Shown piece by piece: positions 40,700 to 50,054 of a stretch of DNA of 64,000 nt. The DNA is taken from the NCBI RefSeq assembly GCF_000372365.1, contig NZ_AQUU01000001.1:62001-126000 (forward strand). Reading direction: 5' to 3'. Source of the DNA: Aggregatibacter actinomycetemcomitans DSM 8324. Its GTDB lineage: Bacteria; Pseudomonadota; Gammaproteobacteria; Enterobacterales; Pasteurellaceae. Below the pieces are notes generated by a model that saw nothing but the letters and a program-made list of their open reading frames with translations, was not told the DNA's origin and searched no databases. Position 1 is the stretch's first letter. Each line of letters starts with the position of its first letter. Made by a program: the position numbers and the translations under genes.

Positions 40700-42376
40700 A
40701 TGTTAACCCAACTCACTATCAATAATTTTGCTATCGTACGCCACTTAAACATTGAATTAATGCAAGGCATGTCCGTGATTACGGGCGAAACCGGCGCAGG
40801 AAAATCCATTGCCATTGATGCCTTAGGCGTTTGTTTGGGGCAACGTATAGAAGCTTCCATGCTACGCGAAGGGCAGGAACGCGCCGACATTTGCGCTACC
40901 TTTCAAATCAGCCGAAACAATCCCGCCTACCAATTTCTGTTGGAGCACGACTTACAGGATCAAGACAATCCCGAAGAGTGTATTTTACGCCGCATGATTA
41001 ATCATGACGGACGCTCTAAAAGTTTTATTAACGGCATTCCCGTCGCCGCTGCGCAGCTCAAAGAAATCGGGCAACACCTGATTCAAATCAGCGGACAACA
41101 CGCTTCACAACTGTTATTAAAAAACGAATATCAGCTACAACTGGTGGACAGTTTTTGTCATCACCCCGCCCTTTTACAACAAATGCAAACAGATTACCAA
41201 CGCTGGCGCGATCTGCAACAGCAAATGAAAACCTTTCAGCAAAAATGTGCGGGAAATGAAGCCCGAAAGCAACTCTTGCAATATCAAGTCAGCGAACTGG
41301 ATGAATTCAATTTGAAAGCCAATGAATATGCAGAATTGGAGGCGGATCATAACCGTTTGTCCAATAGCGAAGAATTGACCCAGCTTTCCCAATCCGTATT
41401 ACAACTGTTAAGCGAAAATGAAACAGTGAGCGTAGACTCCCTGCTCTATCGTGCCACAAAACATTTAGACGAGCTTTGCAAACTGGATAGCCGTTACGCA
41501 GAAGTACAAAATTTACTCAATGAGGCGATGATTCAGGTGCAGGAAGCCACAGGTGAAATACAATCATTAAGCAGCAATATTGAGCAAGATCCCTCACTGT
41601 TGGCGAATATTGAACAACGCATCGGACAGGCGGTTCAACTGGCACGCAAACATAATGTAAAACCACAGGAATTGGTGGAATTGCACCACCAATTAAAAGC
41701 GGAATTGAATGCGTTAGAAGCATTTTCCGACAGCGAAGAAGAGCTCATTAAGCAAGCGGAGGCAGCGCATGAAAAAATGCTCGCCAGCGCCACCGCACTT
41801 CATCAAAGTCGCCAAAGCGGAGCACAAAAATTGGCGCAACAAGTAACCAAATCCATTAAACAGCTCGCCATGGAACACGCGGAATTTTTCATTACACTGG
41901 ACACAGATTACGACAAAATCGGGGCAAACGGCGCAGATTTCGCCACATTCACGCTGCAAAGCAACCTGGGACAAACCGCCCAGCCGCTCGCAAAAATTGC
42001 TTCCGGCGGTGAACTTTCCCGCATTGCACTGGCGATTCAGGTGCAAGCTTCTAACCAAACGGCGATCCCAACCTTAATTTTCGATGAAATTGATGTGGGA
42101 ATAAGCGGCGCCACTGCTAATGTAGTCGGAAAACTATTACGAAAACTCAGTGAAAAATGCCAGGTCATTTGCGTCACCCATTTGCCACAGGTCGCCTGCC
42201 ACGGCACACATCATTTTTCTGTAGAAAAATCCGCCGTTGATCAAAAAACGGAGACAAGAATGACCGCACTTTCCGCTCAACAACGGGTGAAAGCGCTGGC
42301 GAAGTTATTGGGCGGAAGCAAAATCACCGATGCCGTTTTAGCCAACGCACAGGAAATGTTAGATACTTCGATATGA
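40700..42376 (+). CDS. recN: DNA repair protein RecN
   Basis: A 558-residue SMC-like ATPase for double-strand break repair. Walker A is GETGAGKS near residue 31; the signature and Walker B lie near the C-terminus (ASGGELSRIALAI, LIFDEIDVGISG), separated by long coiled-coil helices. The start is ATG 40700 after AGAGGA; the TTG at 40694 is rejected. The LexA box upstream makes it an SOS gene. Confidence 0.97.
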   Translation: MLTQLTINNFAIVRHLNIELMQGMSVITGETGAGKSIAIDALGVCLGQRIEASMLREGQERADICATFQISRNNPAYQFLLEHDLQDQDNPEECILRRMINHDGRSKSFINGIPVAAAQLKEIGQHLIQISGQHASQLLLKNEYQLQLVDSFCHHPALLQQMQTDYQRWRDLQQQMKTFQQKCAGNEARKQLLQYQVSELDEFNLKANEYAELEADHNRLSNSEELTQLSQSVLQLLSENETVSVDSLLYRATKHLDELCKLDSRYAEVQNLLNEAMIQVQEATGEIQSLSSNIEQDPSLLANIEQRIGQAVQLARKHNVKPQELVELHHQLKAELNALEAFSDSEEELIKQAEAAHEKMLASATALHQSRQSGAQKLAQQVTKSIKQLAMEHAEFFITLDTDYDKIGANGADFATFTLQSNLGQTAQPLAKIASGGELSRIALAIQVQASNQTAIPTLIFDEIDVGISGATANVVGKLLRKLSEKCQVICVTHLPQVACHGTHHFSVEKSAVDQKTETRMTALSAQQRVKALAKLLGGSKITDAVLANAQEMLDTSI

Positions 42377-42390
42377 TAAAAAAAGAAGAA

Positions 42391-42417
42391 AAAATTGGGC
42401 AGCGAAAGCCCAATTTT
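42391..42417. terminator. terminator between recN and ompW
   Basis: AAAATTGGGC (42391-42400) and GCCCAATTTT (42408-42417) form a 10-bp stem with T- and A-rich flanks; convergent genes share it. Confidence 0.88.
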
Positions 42418-42442
42418 TCAATGAGAAACAAAAGAAGAAAAA

Positions 42443-43090
42443 TCAGAAGCGGTATGCTAAACCGGTGAAGAACACAAGAGGATCCAATTTAATTTTTACT
42501 TCATGAGCCGCTCCTAACGCTTTAAATTTAGCGGTTGTTTTAATTTTGGTGTACCACATCGCGGTATTTAAATACACGTTATCGGTTAATTTAATATCGA
42601 TACCGGCATTTAATATAGGGCTAAAAGAGTGTTTTTTCACATCAAGATCAGTAACAGCATTTACCATCGGTTTTGCACTAAAGAAGCGGGTATAGTTAAT
42701 ACCTGCCCCGACATAAGGGCGGGAACCGGAATCTTGATCTAAGAAATAATATTGAGCATACAGGCTGGGCGGCAATTGTTTAAGTTTAACCACATCACCT
42801 AAGCCTAACTTAAGCGCCGGTACAGTCGCACTAATTTTATGGGAAAAAGGCGTTGCACCCAATAACTAAATTCCAAAATTGTCAGTGAACATATAAGTGC
42901 CGGTTAAACCTAACTGTGCGTTATCTCCAACATCTAAATTCACATTAATCGGGGTTTTAGTGGCTGAACTGGAATTGGCAGAAACAAAAATACCACCACC
43001 GCGAACAATAAAGCTGCCTGCTTCATGAGCATTTACCGCTCCCATTGCTAAAACAGACGCCAAACCTAAGATAATTTTGTGCTTTTGCAT
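42443..43090 (-). pseudogene. ompW: outer-membrane protein OmpW, interrupted by an in-frame amber codon
   Basis: Read through, this is a 215-residue OmpW-family eight-strand barrel with a signal peptide (MQKHKIILGL...AVNA) and terminal phenylalanine (LAYRF). Codon 75 (42868-42866) is TAG. The same frame continues immediately (LLGATPFSHK...), so it is not a frameshift. E. coli OmpW has Glu at this position (NIGVELLAATPF), so a single GAG-to-TAG change explains it. The rest of the frame has no other lesion, suggesting recent loss. Without suppression only a 74-residue fragment is made. Confidence 0.88.
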
Positions 43091-43184
43091 AATGAACTCC
43101 TAAAAATTATTATAACGTTTATCCCTAATAAAAATGTGTTTATTAAGCGCGGTGAAATATACCACTTTATGAGTAATGCAATAT

Positions 43185-43198
43185 GTGATCTCAATCAA
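43185..43198 (-). promoter_or_regulatory. FNR-like site upstream of ompW
   Basis: On the minus strand TTGAT-TGAG-ATCAC matches the FNR consensus TTGAT-N4-ATCAA at nine of ten positions, 95 bp upstream of the ompW start. E. coli ompW is also oxygen-regulated. The site could instead serve yciC (164 bp away). Confidence 0.6.
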
Positions 43199-43361
43199 AT
43201 TTTTGGAAATTAGAGAAAATAATTTAGAGAATCTACATCATTTTTACATCATCCTTCATAAGGAAAACATTGTGTTAAATCAAAATGGAGTTTTTTATGT
43301 TTTTATCCCAAAAGGACAGTATAATTAAGCACTTTATTTCACATCAAATTGAGTAGATGAA

Positions 43362-44120
43362 ATGCCAATTAACTTTACCCAAATCATTAAAGATAGCTTC
43401 CATTTCATACAAAATGAAAAACAAAGTGTCACTATATTGTCGGCACTCTATTTCTTTGCCAACATCGCCATAGCATTGTTGCAATCGTCAATGTTGCCAA
43501 ATGAAGTCATTATTTCCTTAACCGAAAAACAAATCTCTCCTGCGATGTCAGAGGGACAAGCTATAGATTTAGTAATCTTCTTTTTTCTGAAACAATTTAT
43601 CTATATTTTTATCAGTGCATGGTGCTTGGTGAGTATTCACCAAATCAGTCTGCGTCACTTTAATACCTTGCAACACAGCTTCTCCATAACCTTAAAACGT
43701 ATTTGGGGAGCAATTTTGATTAGCTTTGTGATATGTATTCCAATCTTCATCGGACTGGCCGAAGCGATAATTGCAATTCAACAGAAAATACAACCATCAA
43801 TCATCTCACTACTTGCTATCATTATCGGTATTGGATTATACATTCGCCTCTGTTTAGCGCCGGTGCATTACTTGCTGACAGATGACACCGTGAACACTTG
43901 CGGAAAAACGATATGGCACGCTGCTATCGGGCGCGTTTCTATGTTAGTTATTTTCTGTTTACTCATCTATTTTCTTATACCGATAGCAGAAAATTTTCTT
44001 GTCAGTTTTTCAACTAATTCAATCATGGCGTTGATTACAGGTATCATGGTGGCATTCTTGAATATCTTTGCATTAATTGTGACCTACCGTTTTTACACAC
44101 GCTTTCTTCCAAAGGTATAA
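43362..44120 (+). CDS. yciC: YciC-like inner-membrane protein (UPF0259)
   Basis: A 252-residue protein with about six hydrophobic segments and few charged residues between them. It lies immediately before yciB and yciA, the order seen for yciC in E. coli. Its function is unknown; E. coli yciC is linked to cell-envelope homeostasis. It ends 5 bp before yciB, so the four genes to 45450 are one transcription unit. The ribosome-binding site is weak. Confidence 0.8.
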   Translation: MPINFTQIIKDSFHFIQNEKQSVTILSALYFFANIAIALLQSSMLPNEVIISLTEKQISPAMSEGQAIDLVIFFFLKQFIYIFISAWCLVSIHQISLRHFNTLQHSFSITLKRIWGAILISFVICIPIFIGLAEAIIAIQQKIQPSIISLLAIIIGIGLYIRLCLAPVHYLLTDDTVNTCGKTIWHAAIGRVSMLVIFCLLIYFLIPIAENFLVSFSTNSIMALITGIMVAFLNIFALIVTYRFYTRFLPKV

Positions 44121-44125
44121 TATAA

Positions 44126-44677
44126 ATGAAACAACTCCTTGAATTTATTCCGCTTATTTTATTCTTCGCCATGTACAAACTAATGGGTATTCGCGCAGCG
44201 GCAGTCACCTTGGTGATTGCCACCATCGTGCAATTTATCATTTTGAAAGTGAAATACGGCAAAATTGAAGCTCAGCAAAAATTCGTTGCCGGCGCGGTGA
44301 TTTTCTTCGGTACACTTACCGCTTATTTCAACGATCTTGAATTTTTAAAATGGAAAGTCACGATTATCTATGCTCTTTTCGCGTTGGTGTTATTAATCGC
44401 TCAATTCGGTTTCAAAAAGCTGCTCATCAAACAATTGCTCGGTAAAGAAATCGAATTGCCCGAAGCTGTGTGGAAAAATGTAAATCTCGGCTGGAGCGGG
44501 TTCTTCATTTTGTGTATGCTGGTGAACATTTACATCAGCCAATATCTCTCCGACGATATTTGGGTGGACTTTAAATCCTTCGGCATTATCGGCATGACGT
44601 TTGTTGCCACTCTCATTACCGGTCTTTATATTTACCGTTATTTACCTAAAAACGAACAGGAACAAACAAAGGAATAA
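44126..44677 (+). CDS. yciB: inner-membrane-spanning protein YciB (septation protein A family)
   Basis: A 183-residue protein with five to six membrane segments, beginning [25 protein letters not shown], a conserved N-terminus of the YciB/IspZ family. E. coli YciB has roles in cell-envelope elongation and division. The length agrees (E. coli 179). Neighbours yciC and yciA overlap or adjoin it closely (3 bp to yciA). Confidence 0.93.
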   Translation: MKQLLEFIPLILFFAMYKLMGIRAAAVTLVIATIVQFIILKVKYGKIEAQQKFVAGAVIFFGTLTAYFNDLEFLKWKVTIIYALFALVLLIAQFGFKKLLIKQLLGKEIELPEAVWKNVNLGWSGFFILCMLVNIYISQYLSDDIWVDFKSFGIIGMTFVATLITGLYIYRYLPKNEQEQTKE

Positions 44678-44680
44678 ATT

Positions 44681-45151
44681 ATGGTACATCAACCAGTTGA
44701 TCCAAGAAGCACCCAACCGCACGGTACATTACTGTTAAGAACCTTGGCGATGCCTTCCGACACCAACGCCAATGGCGATATTTTCGGCGGCTGGATTATG
44801 TCGCAAATGGATATGGGCGGCGCCATTCTCGCCAAAGAAATTGCCCACGGGCGTGTTGTGACCGTGGCGGTAGAAAGTATGAACTTCATCCGTCCGGTGA
44901 CGGTCGGAGATGTGGTCTGCTGTTACGGACGCTGTTTATATGTGGGTCGCAGTTCGCTCAAAATCAAAGTGGAAGTGTGGGTGAAAAAAGTGGCAAGCGA
45001 ACCCATCGGTGAACGTTATTGCGTCACCGAAGCGGTATTTACCTTCGTCGCCGTAAACAACGAGGGCAAATCCAGAGCGATTCCCCGTGAAAACAACCAT
45101 GAATTGGATAACGCCTTAGCACAAATTCAAGCCCATCAAACGGAGAAATAA
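44681..45151 (+). CDS. yciA: acyl-CoA thioesterase YciA
   Basis: A 156-residue hotdog-fold thioesterase that hydrolyses a broad range of acyl-CoAs. The motif [21 protein letters not shown] is the family signature around the catalytic aspartate. The structure of the H. influenzae homologue is known. The last gene but one of the yciCBAI cluster. Confidence 0.95.
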   Translation: MVHQPVDPRSTQPHGTLLLRTLAMPSDTNANGDIFGGWIMSQMDMGGAILAKEIAHGRVVTVAVESMNFIRPVTVGDVVCCYGRCLYVGRSSLKIKVEVWVKKVASEPIGERYCVTEAVFTFVAVNNEGKSRAIPRENNHELDNALAQIQAHQTEK

Positions 45152-45153
45152 TC

Positions 45154-45450
45154 ATGTACTACGTTATATTTGCGCAAGACAAACCGAATACCTTGGCACA
45201 ACGTTTGAGCGTGCGTGAGCAACATCTCGCGCGCTTAACCCAATTACAGGCAGAAAATCGTTTACTCACCGCCGGTCCGAATCCGGCAATTGATGATGAA
45301 AACCCGGGCGACGCGGGTTTTTCAGGCTCCACCGTCATCGCACAATTTGATAGCCTACAAGCCGCAAAAGACTGGGCAGCACAGGATCCTTATGTAGAAG
45401 CCGGCGTATATGGCGAGGTAATTGTTAAGCCATTTAAGAAAGTGTTTTAA
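45154..45450 (+). CDS. yciI: YciI-like protein
   Basis: A 98-residue ferredoxin-fold protein ([17 protein letters not shown]..., [12 protein letters not shown]). YCII family members are small dimers with a putative catalytic His-Asp pair; the biochemical role is unknown. It starts 2 bp after the yciA stop and ends the cluster. Confidence 0.93.
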   Translation: MYYVIFAQDKPNTLAQRLSVREQHLARLTQLQAENRLLTAGPNPAIDDENPGDAGFSGSTVIAQFDSLQAAKDWAAQDPYVEAGVYGEVIVKPFKKVF

Positions 45451-45498
45451 TTGATAGCGGCAGTTTGATAGATAACGCCGAATGGATAACACTTAACT

Positions 45499-45521
45499 GA
45501 TAGCGTGCGCCTCCCGACGCG
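45499..45521 (+). repeat. REP-like dispersed repeat, single half
   Basis: GATAGCGTGCGCCTCCCGAC followed by GCG is the clearest single unit of the family also found at 11413 and 16688. It lies in the 205-bp gap between yciI and slt. The flanking 45540-45650 holds nothing else I recognise. Confidence 0.6.
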
Positions 45522-45655
45522 GGCTTATATCATGTCATAATATCAATAAATTAAAATACAGCCGTCGGCTTTAACAACGATATTTCAGCTTTCAGCCCAT
45601 TTTCAAAGGCAGACTTACCATCTACCTTTCTCATATTCACCACAGGAAAATAACT

Positions 45656-47872
45656 ATGCGATATTTGAAACAAACAACAATTTCACTGTTAATTTTGACC
45701 GCACTTTCCTCCTCCTTTGCCAATCAGCACAAGGCGACAACGCATAAAGCGAATGTTGCCCATACGCACGCCAAACCGGAGCAACACCACGCAGAATTAG
45801 AACGGCTAAAACAGCGTGCAACTTTTCTGCAGTTAGAAAGCCTGCTGAAAAGTGCGGTCAAAAATAACGGCGTTTTTATCAACCAAACTGTATTCCTGAA
45901 ACTGATTGAGGATTTGAAAGGCTATCCGTTGCAAACAGATGCCATAGCGGCTTATTTCGACGCCTGCATTAAAAGCGTAAATCACGACACATCGAAGGGA
46001 GAAGTTAAGGCGCTAAAACAGGACATTGAGCAATTTATCGAAAAGCATCCGACTCATTTTCTACGGGAAAAATTGGAACAAAGACTTTTTACCTTATTTA
46101 TCAACACGGAAGATCTTGAAGGCTTAGTTGGTCACGCGCAACGGGTTAAACCGAAAGAGTTGGAAACCCAACTTGCAGTGTTGAATGCCGAATATCAACT
46201 GGGGCGCAAACGTGCCGAATCTGATAAAAATCCGAATGCGAATGTATCGAAAATCATCGCCCGTTATGAGCAGCTTTGGTTAAACAATAGTGAACTGCCA
46301 AACGATGCTCAGCTACGGGAAAAATGGTATTCCGACGGCGGCAGAATGGCAGAAAAAGTGTATCAAAAAGCTGAGAATCTCTTTATCAAAAACAATGTAA
46401 AAGGCTTGGAATTGTTAGCAACAGAGTTAAAGAAGGCGGGTAATGTCAAAGAAAACGAAATAGTTGCCTCACGTTTACAACGTTTGCAGAAATTATTAAA
46501 AACACCGGCAAGTTTACCGGAATTAGCCAAATTACCGCCGGTCGAAGCCAATAATAAAATCATGCTGAAATTTGCCGTGCTGCAAAGTTTCACCCGTTAT
46601 TTGCGTACGCTGCCGGAAAATATGAAAGAACCTAACTTTGCCGCTTATGCACAATGGGCGAAAGATTGGCAACTGAGCGAAGCCGAAATTCGTGAGTGGA
46701 AAATCGCCTTTCTCGGGCGTTTCTTTGATAACGAAAGCCCAAGCTTTCAATTATGGCGTGATGTGGAAGTCGCCAAGCTCAATGCCGACAATCTCACCGA
46801 GCGCCGCTTGCGCATGGCAATTAGGCAAAAAACCGATTTAACCCCATGGCTCAACTCCCTATCGGCAGAAGGCAAACAGAAACAGGAATGGCGTTATTGG
46901 CAGGCAAAAAATATGGCGAAAACCAACAGCAAAAAAACGCAGGAAATATTGACCGCACTTTCGCACGAACGGGGCTTTTATCCGATGCTGGCGGCGGCAA
47001 AACTGGATCCGAAAACTCGTGGCAGCGGTTATGATTTCGGTCAGCCAAAACTGCTCATAGCACCGAGTATCACCGATGCTACCTGGGCGGATACCTACAA
47101 AGCCGTTAACCCGACATTAGACGAAATCGCCGAATTACGTCAATTAGATCGCCTCGGCGCGGCAAAACAGCGTTGGCGTTTCCTGCTGGAAAATCTTTCC
47201 GGTGAAAATAAAAAAGAAAAACAAATCGCGCTCAGTCAATACGCCAATCAACAAAACTGGTTTGATTTGGGCGTGGACGGCTCCATTATGGCAAAAGCCT
47301 TTAATTACATTCAGTTACGCTTGCCAAATGCCTATAGCGATTATTTTGATATTGCGCTCAGCCCGAAATTTATCAACAACAATAAACCGCAGGCAGTAGC
47401 GAATAATAATGTGACGAAAACGTTCGCCATGGCAATCGCCCGCCAGGAAAGCGCGTGGAACCCGCAGGCGCAATCTTCCGCCAATGCACGGGGTTTAATG
47501 CAACTGCTGCCAAGCACCGCAAAAGCCACGGCAAACAACGCAAAATTGCCTTATACGGGCGAAGGGGATTTATTCAAGCCGCTCAATAATATTTTGCTCG
47601 GCACGGCACATCTGGCGGAACTGAATGCCAAATATCCGAACAACCGCATTTTGATCGCTTCCGCTTATAACGCAGGCGCCCATCGCGTAGAAAAATGGCT
47701 GGCGCGCGCCAATGGCAAGCTGGCAATGGATGAATTTGTGGCATCCATTCCGTTTTATGAAACCCGAGGCTATGTGCAAAATGTGTTAACTTACGATTTT
47801 TACTATCAAATTCTGCAGAAAAAAGAAGATCCACAAACCTTTAGCAATGAGGAATACGATCGGCTATACTAG
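45656..47872 (+). CDS. slt: soluble lytic murein transglycosylase
   Basis: A 738-residue periplasmic enzyme that cleaves peptidoglycan to 1,6-anhydro-muropeptides. A signal peptide (MRYLKQTTISLLILTALSSSFA) leads to a long alpha-superhelical ring and a C-terminal GEWL domain with the catalytic glutamate E598 (AIARQESAWN), GLMQLLPSTA and ASAYNAGAHRV. It is about 90 residues longer than E. coli Slt70 (645 aa), with a histidine-rich N-terminal segment. trpR follows after 32 bp. Confidence 0.93.
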   Translation: MRYLKQTTISLLILTALSSSFANQHKATTHKANVAHTHAKPEQHHAELERLKQRATFLQLESLLKSAVKNNGVFINQTVFLKLIEDLKGYPLQTDAIAAYFDACIKSVNHDTSKGEVKALKQDIEQFIEKHPTHFLREKLEQRLFTLFINTEDLEGLVGHAQRVKPKELETQLAVLNAEYQLGRKRAESDKNPNANVSKIIARYEQLWLNNSELPNDAQLREKWYSDGGRMAEKVYQKAENLFIKNNVKGLELLATELKKAGNVKENEIVASRLQRLQKLLKTPASLPELAKLPPVEANNKIMLKFAVLQSFTRYLRTLPENMKEPNFAAYAQWAKDWQLSEAEIREWKIAFLGRFFDNESPSFQLWRDVEVAKLNADNLTERRLRMAIRQKTDLTPWLNSLSAEGKQKQEWRYWQAKNMAKTNSKKTQEILTALSHERGFYPMLAAAKLDPKTRGSGYDFGQPKLLIAPSITDATWADTYKAVNPTLDEIAELRQLDRLGAAKQRWRFLLENLSGENKKEKQIALSQYANQQNWFDLGVDGSIMAKAFNYIQLRLPNAYSDYFDIALSPKFINNNKPQAVANNNVTKTFAMAIARQESAWNPQAQSSANARGLMQLLPSTAKATANNAKLPYTGEGDLFKPLNNILLGTAHLAELNAKYPNNRILIASAYNAGAHRVEKWLARANGKLAMDEFVASIPFYETRGYVQNVLTYDFYYQILQKKEDPQTFSNEEYDRLY

Positions 47873-47873
47873 G

Positions 47874-47893
47874 CGAACTAGTTTAATAGTATA
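47874..47893 (+). promoter_or_regulatory. TrpR operator (autoregulation)
   Basis: CGAACTAGTTTAATAGTATA matches the E. coli trp operator (CGAACTAGTTAACTAGTACG) at all but four positions. It is placed 11 bp before trpR, starting one base after the slt stop, so TrpR probably represses its own gene. Confidence 0.85.
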
Positions 47894-47904
47894 GGATTGT
47901 TAAT

Positions 47905-48213
47905 ATGTACATTAGTCGCAACTTAGAACAATGGAACGCCTTTCTTAATATACTGCAAACCGCATTTGAACAAGGCAAAGCACAGGATGTATTAACCTTA
48001 TTACTAACGCCGGATGAGCGCGACGCGCTGGGGCTTCGGCTCCAAATTGTCGCCCGGTTACTCAATAAAAATTTGCCGCAACGGGAAATTCAGCAAAATC
48101 TGAACACCAGCGCGGCAACCATCACACGGGGATCCAATATGCTAAAAACCATGGATCCCGCTTTCGTTGACTGGATAAAAACACAACTCAATGAGCAAGA
48201 AAAAAATCACTAA
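47905..48213 (+). CDS. trpR: Trp operon repressor
   Basis: A 102-residue all-helical repressor that binds tryptophan. The helix-turn-helix is the LPQREIQQNLNTSAATITRGSN region. The size is close to E. coli TrpR (108). The start ATG 47905 is close behind the operator. It overlaps the mtgA start by 23 bp, so the two are cotranscribed. Confidence 0.96.
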   Translation: MYISRNLEQWNAFLNILQTAFEQGKAQDVLTLLLTPDERDALGLRLQIVARLLNKNLPQREIQQNLNTSAATITRGSNMLKTMDPAFVDWIKTQLNEQEKNH

Positions 48214-48964
48214 ATCCCCTTTGGAATGGCTAAATCTGCGTAACCTGAAGTTGCGCAGATTTACTTTTTTCAGGAAGTTCTCCACCAAAAGTGCGGTGCG
48301 TTTTTTATGTCGTTTTTTGCTGGCGATGGCGGTGATTACCTTCGCCTTTCGCTTCATTCCCATCCCCTACTCCACCTATATGCTGCAACAGAAAGCGGCG
48401 CATTTATTCTCCGGCGATTTTGGCTATGAAACGCGCTACGATTGGGTCAGCTTAGATGAAATCTCCTGGCAAATGCAGCTTGCCGTCATTGCTGCCGAGG
48501 ATCAGAATTTTCCCGAACATTACGGTTTTGATTTCAGCGCCATAAAAAGTGCTTTTTCACATAATCAAAAAAGCACACGAATTCGCGGCGCCTCCAGCAT
48601 TTCCCAACAAACAGCCAAAAACCTTTATTTATGGCATGGGCAAAGCTGGTTACGTAAAGCCATTGAAGTGCCGACGACCTTGATGCTGGAAACCTTGTGG
48701 TCAAAAAAACGCATTTTAGAAGTGTATTTAAATATTGCCGAATTCGGGAATGGCATTTATGGTGTGGAAGCAGCAAGCCGTTTTTATTTCAAAAAGTCGG
48801 CAAAAAATTTATCGCAAAATGAAGCCGCACTTTTAGCCGCTGTGTTGCCCAACCCGATTATTTACAAAGTCGATGCGCCCGGACTCTATACCAAACGCAG
48901 ACAAATTTGGATTCAACGCCAAATGAATCAACTGGGAAAATCTTACTTAGAAAATATCAATTAA
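48191..48964 (+). CDS. mtgA: monofunctional peptidoglycan glycosyltransferase
   Basis: A 257-residue membrane-anchored GT51 enzyme that polymerises lipid II without transpeptidase activity. One membrane segment lies near residues 38-60. The GT51 motifs are present: AAEDQNFPEHYGFD, RGASSISQQTAKNL, KRILEVYLNIAEFG and AALLAAVLPNP. Length agrees with E. coli MtgA (242). The start lies inside trpR. Confidence 0.96.
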   Translation: MSKKKITKSPLEWLNLRNLKLRRFTFFRKFSTKSAVRFLCRFLLAMAVITFAFRFIPIPYSTYMLQQKAAHLFSGDFGYETRYDWVSLDEISWQMQLAVIAAEDQNFPEHYGFDFSAIKSAFSHNQKSTRIRGASSISQQTAKNLYLWHGQSWLRKAIEVPTTLMLETLWSKKRILEVYLNIAEFGNGIYGVEAASRFYFKKSAKNLSQNEAALLAAVLPNPIIYKVDAPGLYTKRRQIWIQRQMNQLGKSYLENIN

Positions 48965-48967
48965 TTC

Positions 48968-48996
48968 TCATTTATTTTAAAATCTAAAATAAATGA
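48968..48996. terminator. AT-rich stem-loop after mtgA
   Basis: TCATTTATTTTA (48968-48979) pairs exactly with TAAAATAAATGA (48985-48996), loop of five. It is a weak terminator because of the low GC content. The remaining 48997-49219 has no supported gene. Confidence 0.45.
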
Positions 48997-49219
48997 CTTA
49001 AAATTGGAATCACCATTAATTTAAAACCAATACAACTTAGTGTTACTATAGGCAGTTCTACTTTCCAATTCTTCCAACAACATCTGAAAAGTCAGAAGTG
49101 GTTTCAAGTAAACTATCGAATAATCCCACCCCAACGATAACAATTTCTGAATATGCCCTGTAATACCCGTTAAAAATTCATTCAGAAAGGTATCAATTCG
49201 AGTAAAAACATTATTTGGC

Positions 49220-49474
49220 TTATTTTTTACCAAGCATTTTTAGATGTTCTTCACTTAATGAGCCATTTTTAAAACTATCTATATTAGCATAAGCACCCTT
49301 TACCGTCTGACATTTGTGTTCATCATTTAAAGCTCCACTAATACATTCATTTAATGTTTTATTTAACAGTTCTTCGTTCTGAAGATAATCATAAATTGTC
49401 ATATTCTTTTCTTCACAACCAGCCAAAGCAAGCAAAGAACCGGCCAAAATAAGAGAAACAGATAATTTTTTCAT
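49220..49474 (-). CDS. EexN-like small lipoprotein
   Basis: An 84-residue protein with a signal peptide and a lipobox LAGC (cysteine 20). The mature part (TIYDYLQNEELLNKTLNECISG, then KCQTVKGAYAN) resembles the EexN family, lipoproteins named for plasmid entry exclusion and common on mobile elements. The start is ATG 49474, with AAGGAG upstream on the minus strand. It stands alone, just outside the att repeat of the neighbouring element; no conjugation genes are present. The function is inferred only from family resemblance. Confidence 0.65.
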   Translation of the reverse strand: MKKLSVSLILAGSLLALAGCEEKNMTIYDYLQNEELLNKTLNECISGALNDEHKCQTVKGAYANIDSFKNGSLSEEHLKMLGKK

Positions 49475-49522
49475 AGAAAACTCCTTAATTTAAAATAGTG
49501 AGATAACATGTAGAAAATCAAT

Positions 49523-49580
49523 AAAAAAGACCGCAAAACCGAGATCTTTTATAAATTGGTGCCTGGGCGAGACTTGAACT
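49523..49580 (-). repeat. att-type direct repeat: copy of the 3' end of tRNA-Leu(GAG) with its terminator
   Basis: About 58 bases repeat 51256-51315 with few differences: an AAAAAAGACCGCAAAA hairpin block, then TGG and CTGGGCGAGACTTGAACT, the last 22 bases or so of the tRNA with one base missing. The homology stops at 49580. It is the distal attachment end of the element that starts in the tRNA at 51291. Confidence 0.82.
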
Positions 49581-49633
49581 AAGTCAAATCAATCCATATC
49601 GTTACTAAAGTTAGATTTTTAAAAATCTTTACC

Positions 49634-49656
49634 GTATAACTAAACGTATAACTAAA
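49634..49656 (+). repeat. tandem GTATAACTAA motif, putative integrase arm sites (distal end)
   Basis: GTATAACTAAAC followed by GTATAACTAAA, two 11-12-base direct repeats, 54 bp inside the att copy. The same pair occurs at 51115-51137 near the other end. Confidence 0.6.
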
Positions 49657-50021
49657 TCAAAAAGTCATACCCTATTTTGCTTAATCATTGAACAATAGAT
49701 TCTTGCCAGGGAATTTTCGAACTCTATAAAAATAGATCCGGCAATTTATAAGTTAACCCCATGCAAGTGACAACCATGAAAAGATGATGATGGCTAAGAA
49801 TGTGAAAATTTGTTGGAAACCGCGCGCGTCTGACCCCGTGGCTTGGGGTATCGCCTCGGGAGTACCTTTTTACTCTCTTTCTTAATAGGTGAATTTTTAT
49901 CTGTCATCTGAAATCTTAATTTCGCGGGTGTAAAAATTGAGTTAGTGGGGCGGTCCTTGGCTCGGAGTAGCTTAGGGATTTACAACCCCTGTTGGGGGTG
50001 CTACCCACAGGCAAACAAAAA

Positions 50022-50040
50022 AGGGCGATTGTCTCGCCCT
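50022..50040 (-). terminator. terminator of the helix-turn-helix gene
   Basis: AGGGCGA (50022-50028) pairs with TCGCCCT (50034-50040); on the minus strand a six-T run follows. Confidence 0.82.
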
Positions 50041-50054
50041 GTCTTGTTGGTGGA

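Noticed and set aside
43297-43356. Short ATG frame of 19 codons after GGAG upstream of yciC
   Set aside because: Too short to support; could be a leader peptide, but there is no regulatory feature (attenuator or codon run) to back it.
49021-49233. 70-codon frame on the minus strand overlapping the end of the EexN-like gene
   Set aside because: No recognisable domain, no ribosome-binding site, low-complexity AT-rich DNA and an overlap with a better-supported gene. It may be a decayed fragment, but that cannot be shown.
49660-50020. Possible cargo gene within the eroded element
   Set aside because: No frame of useful length with a start and ribosome-binding site; nothing recognised in this stretch.
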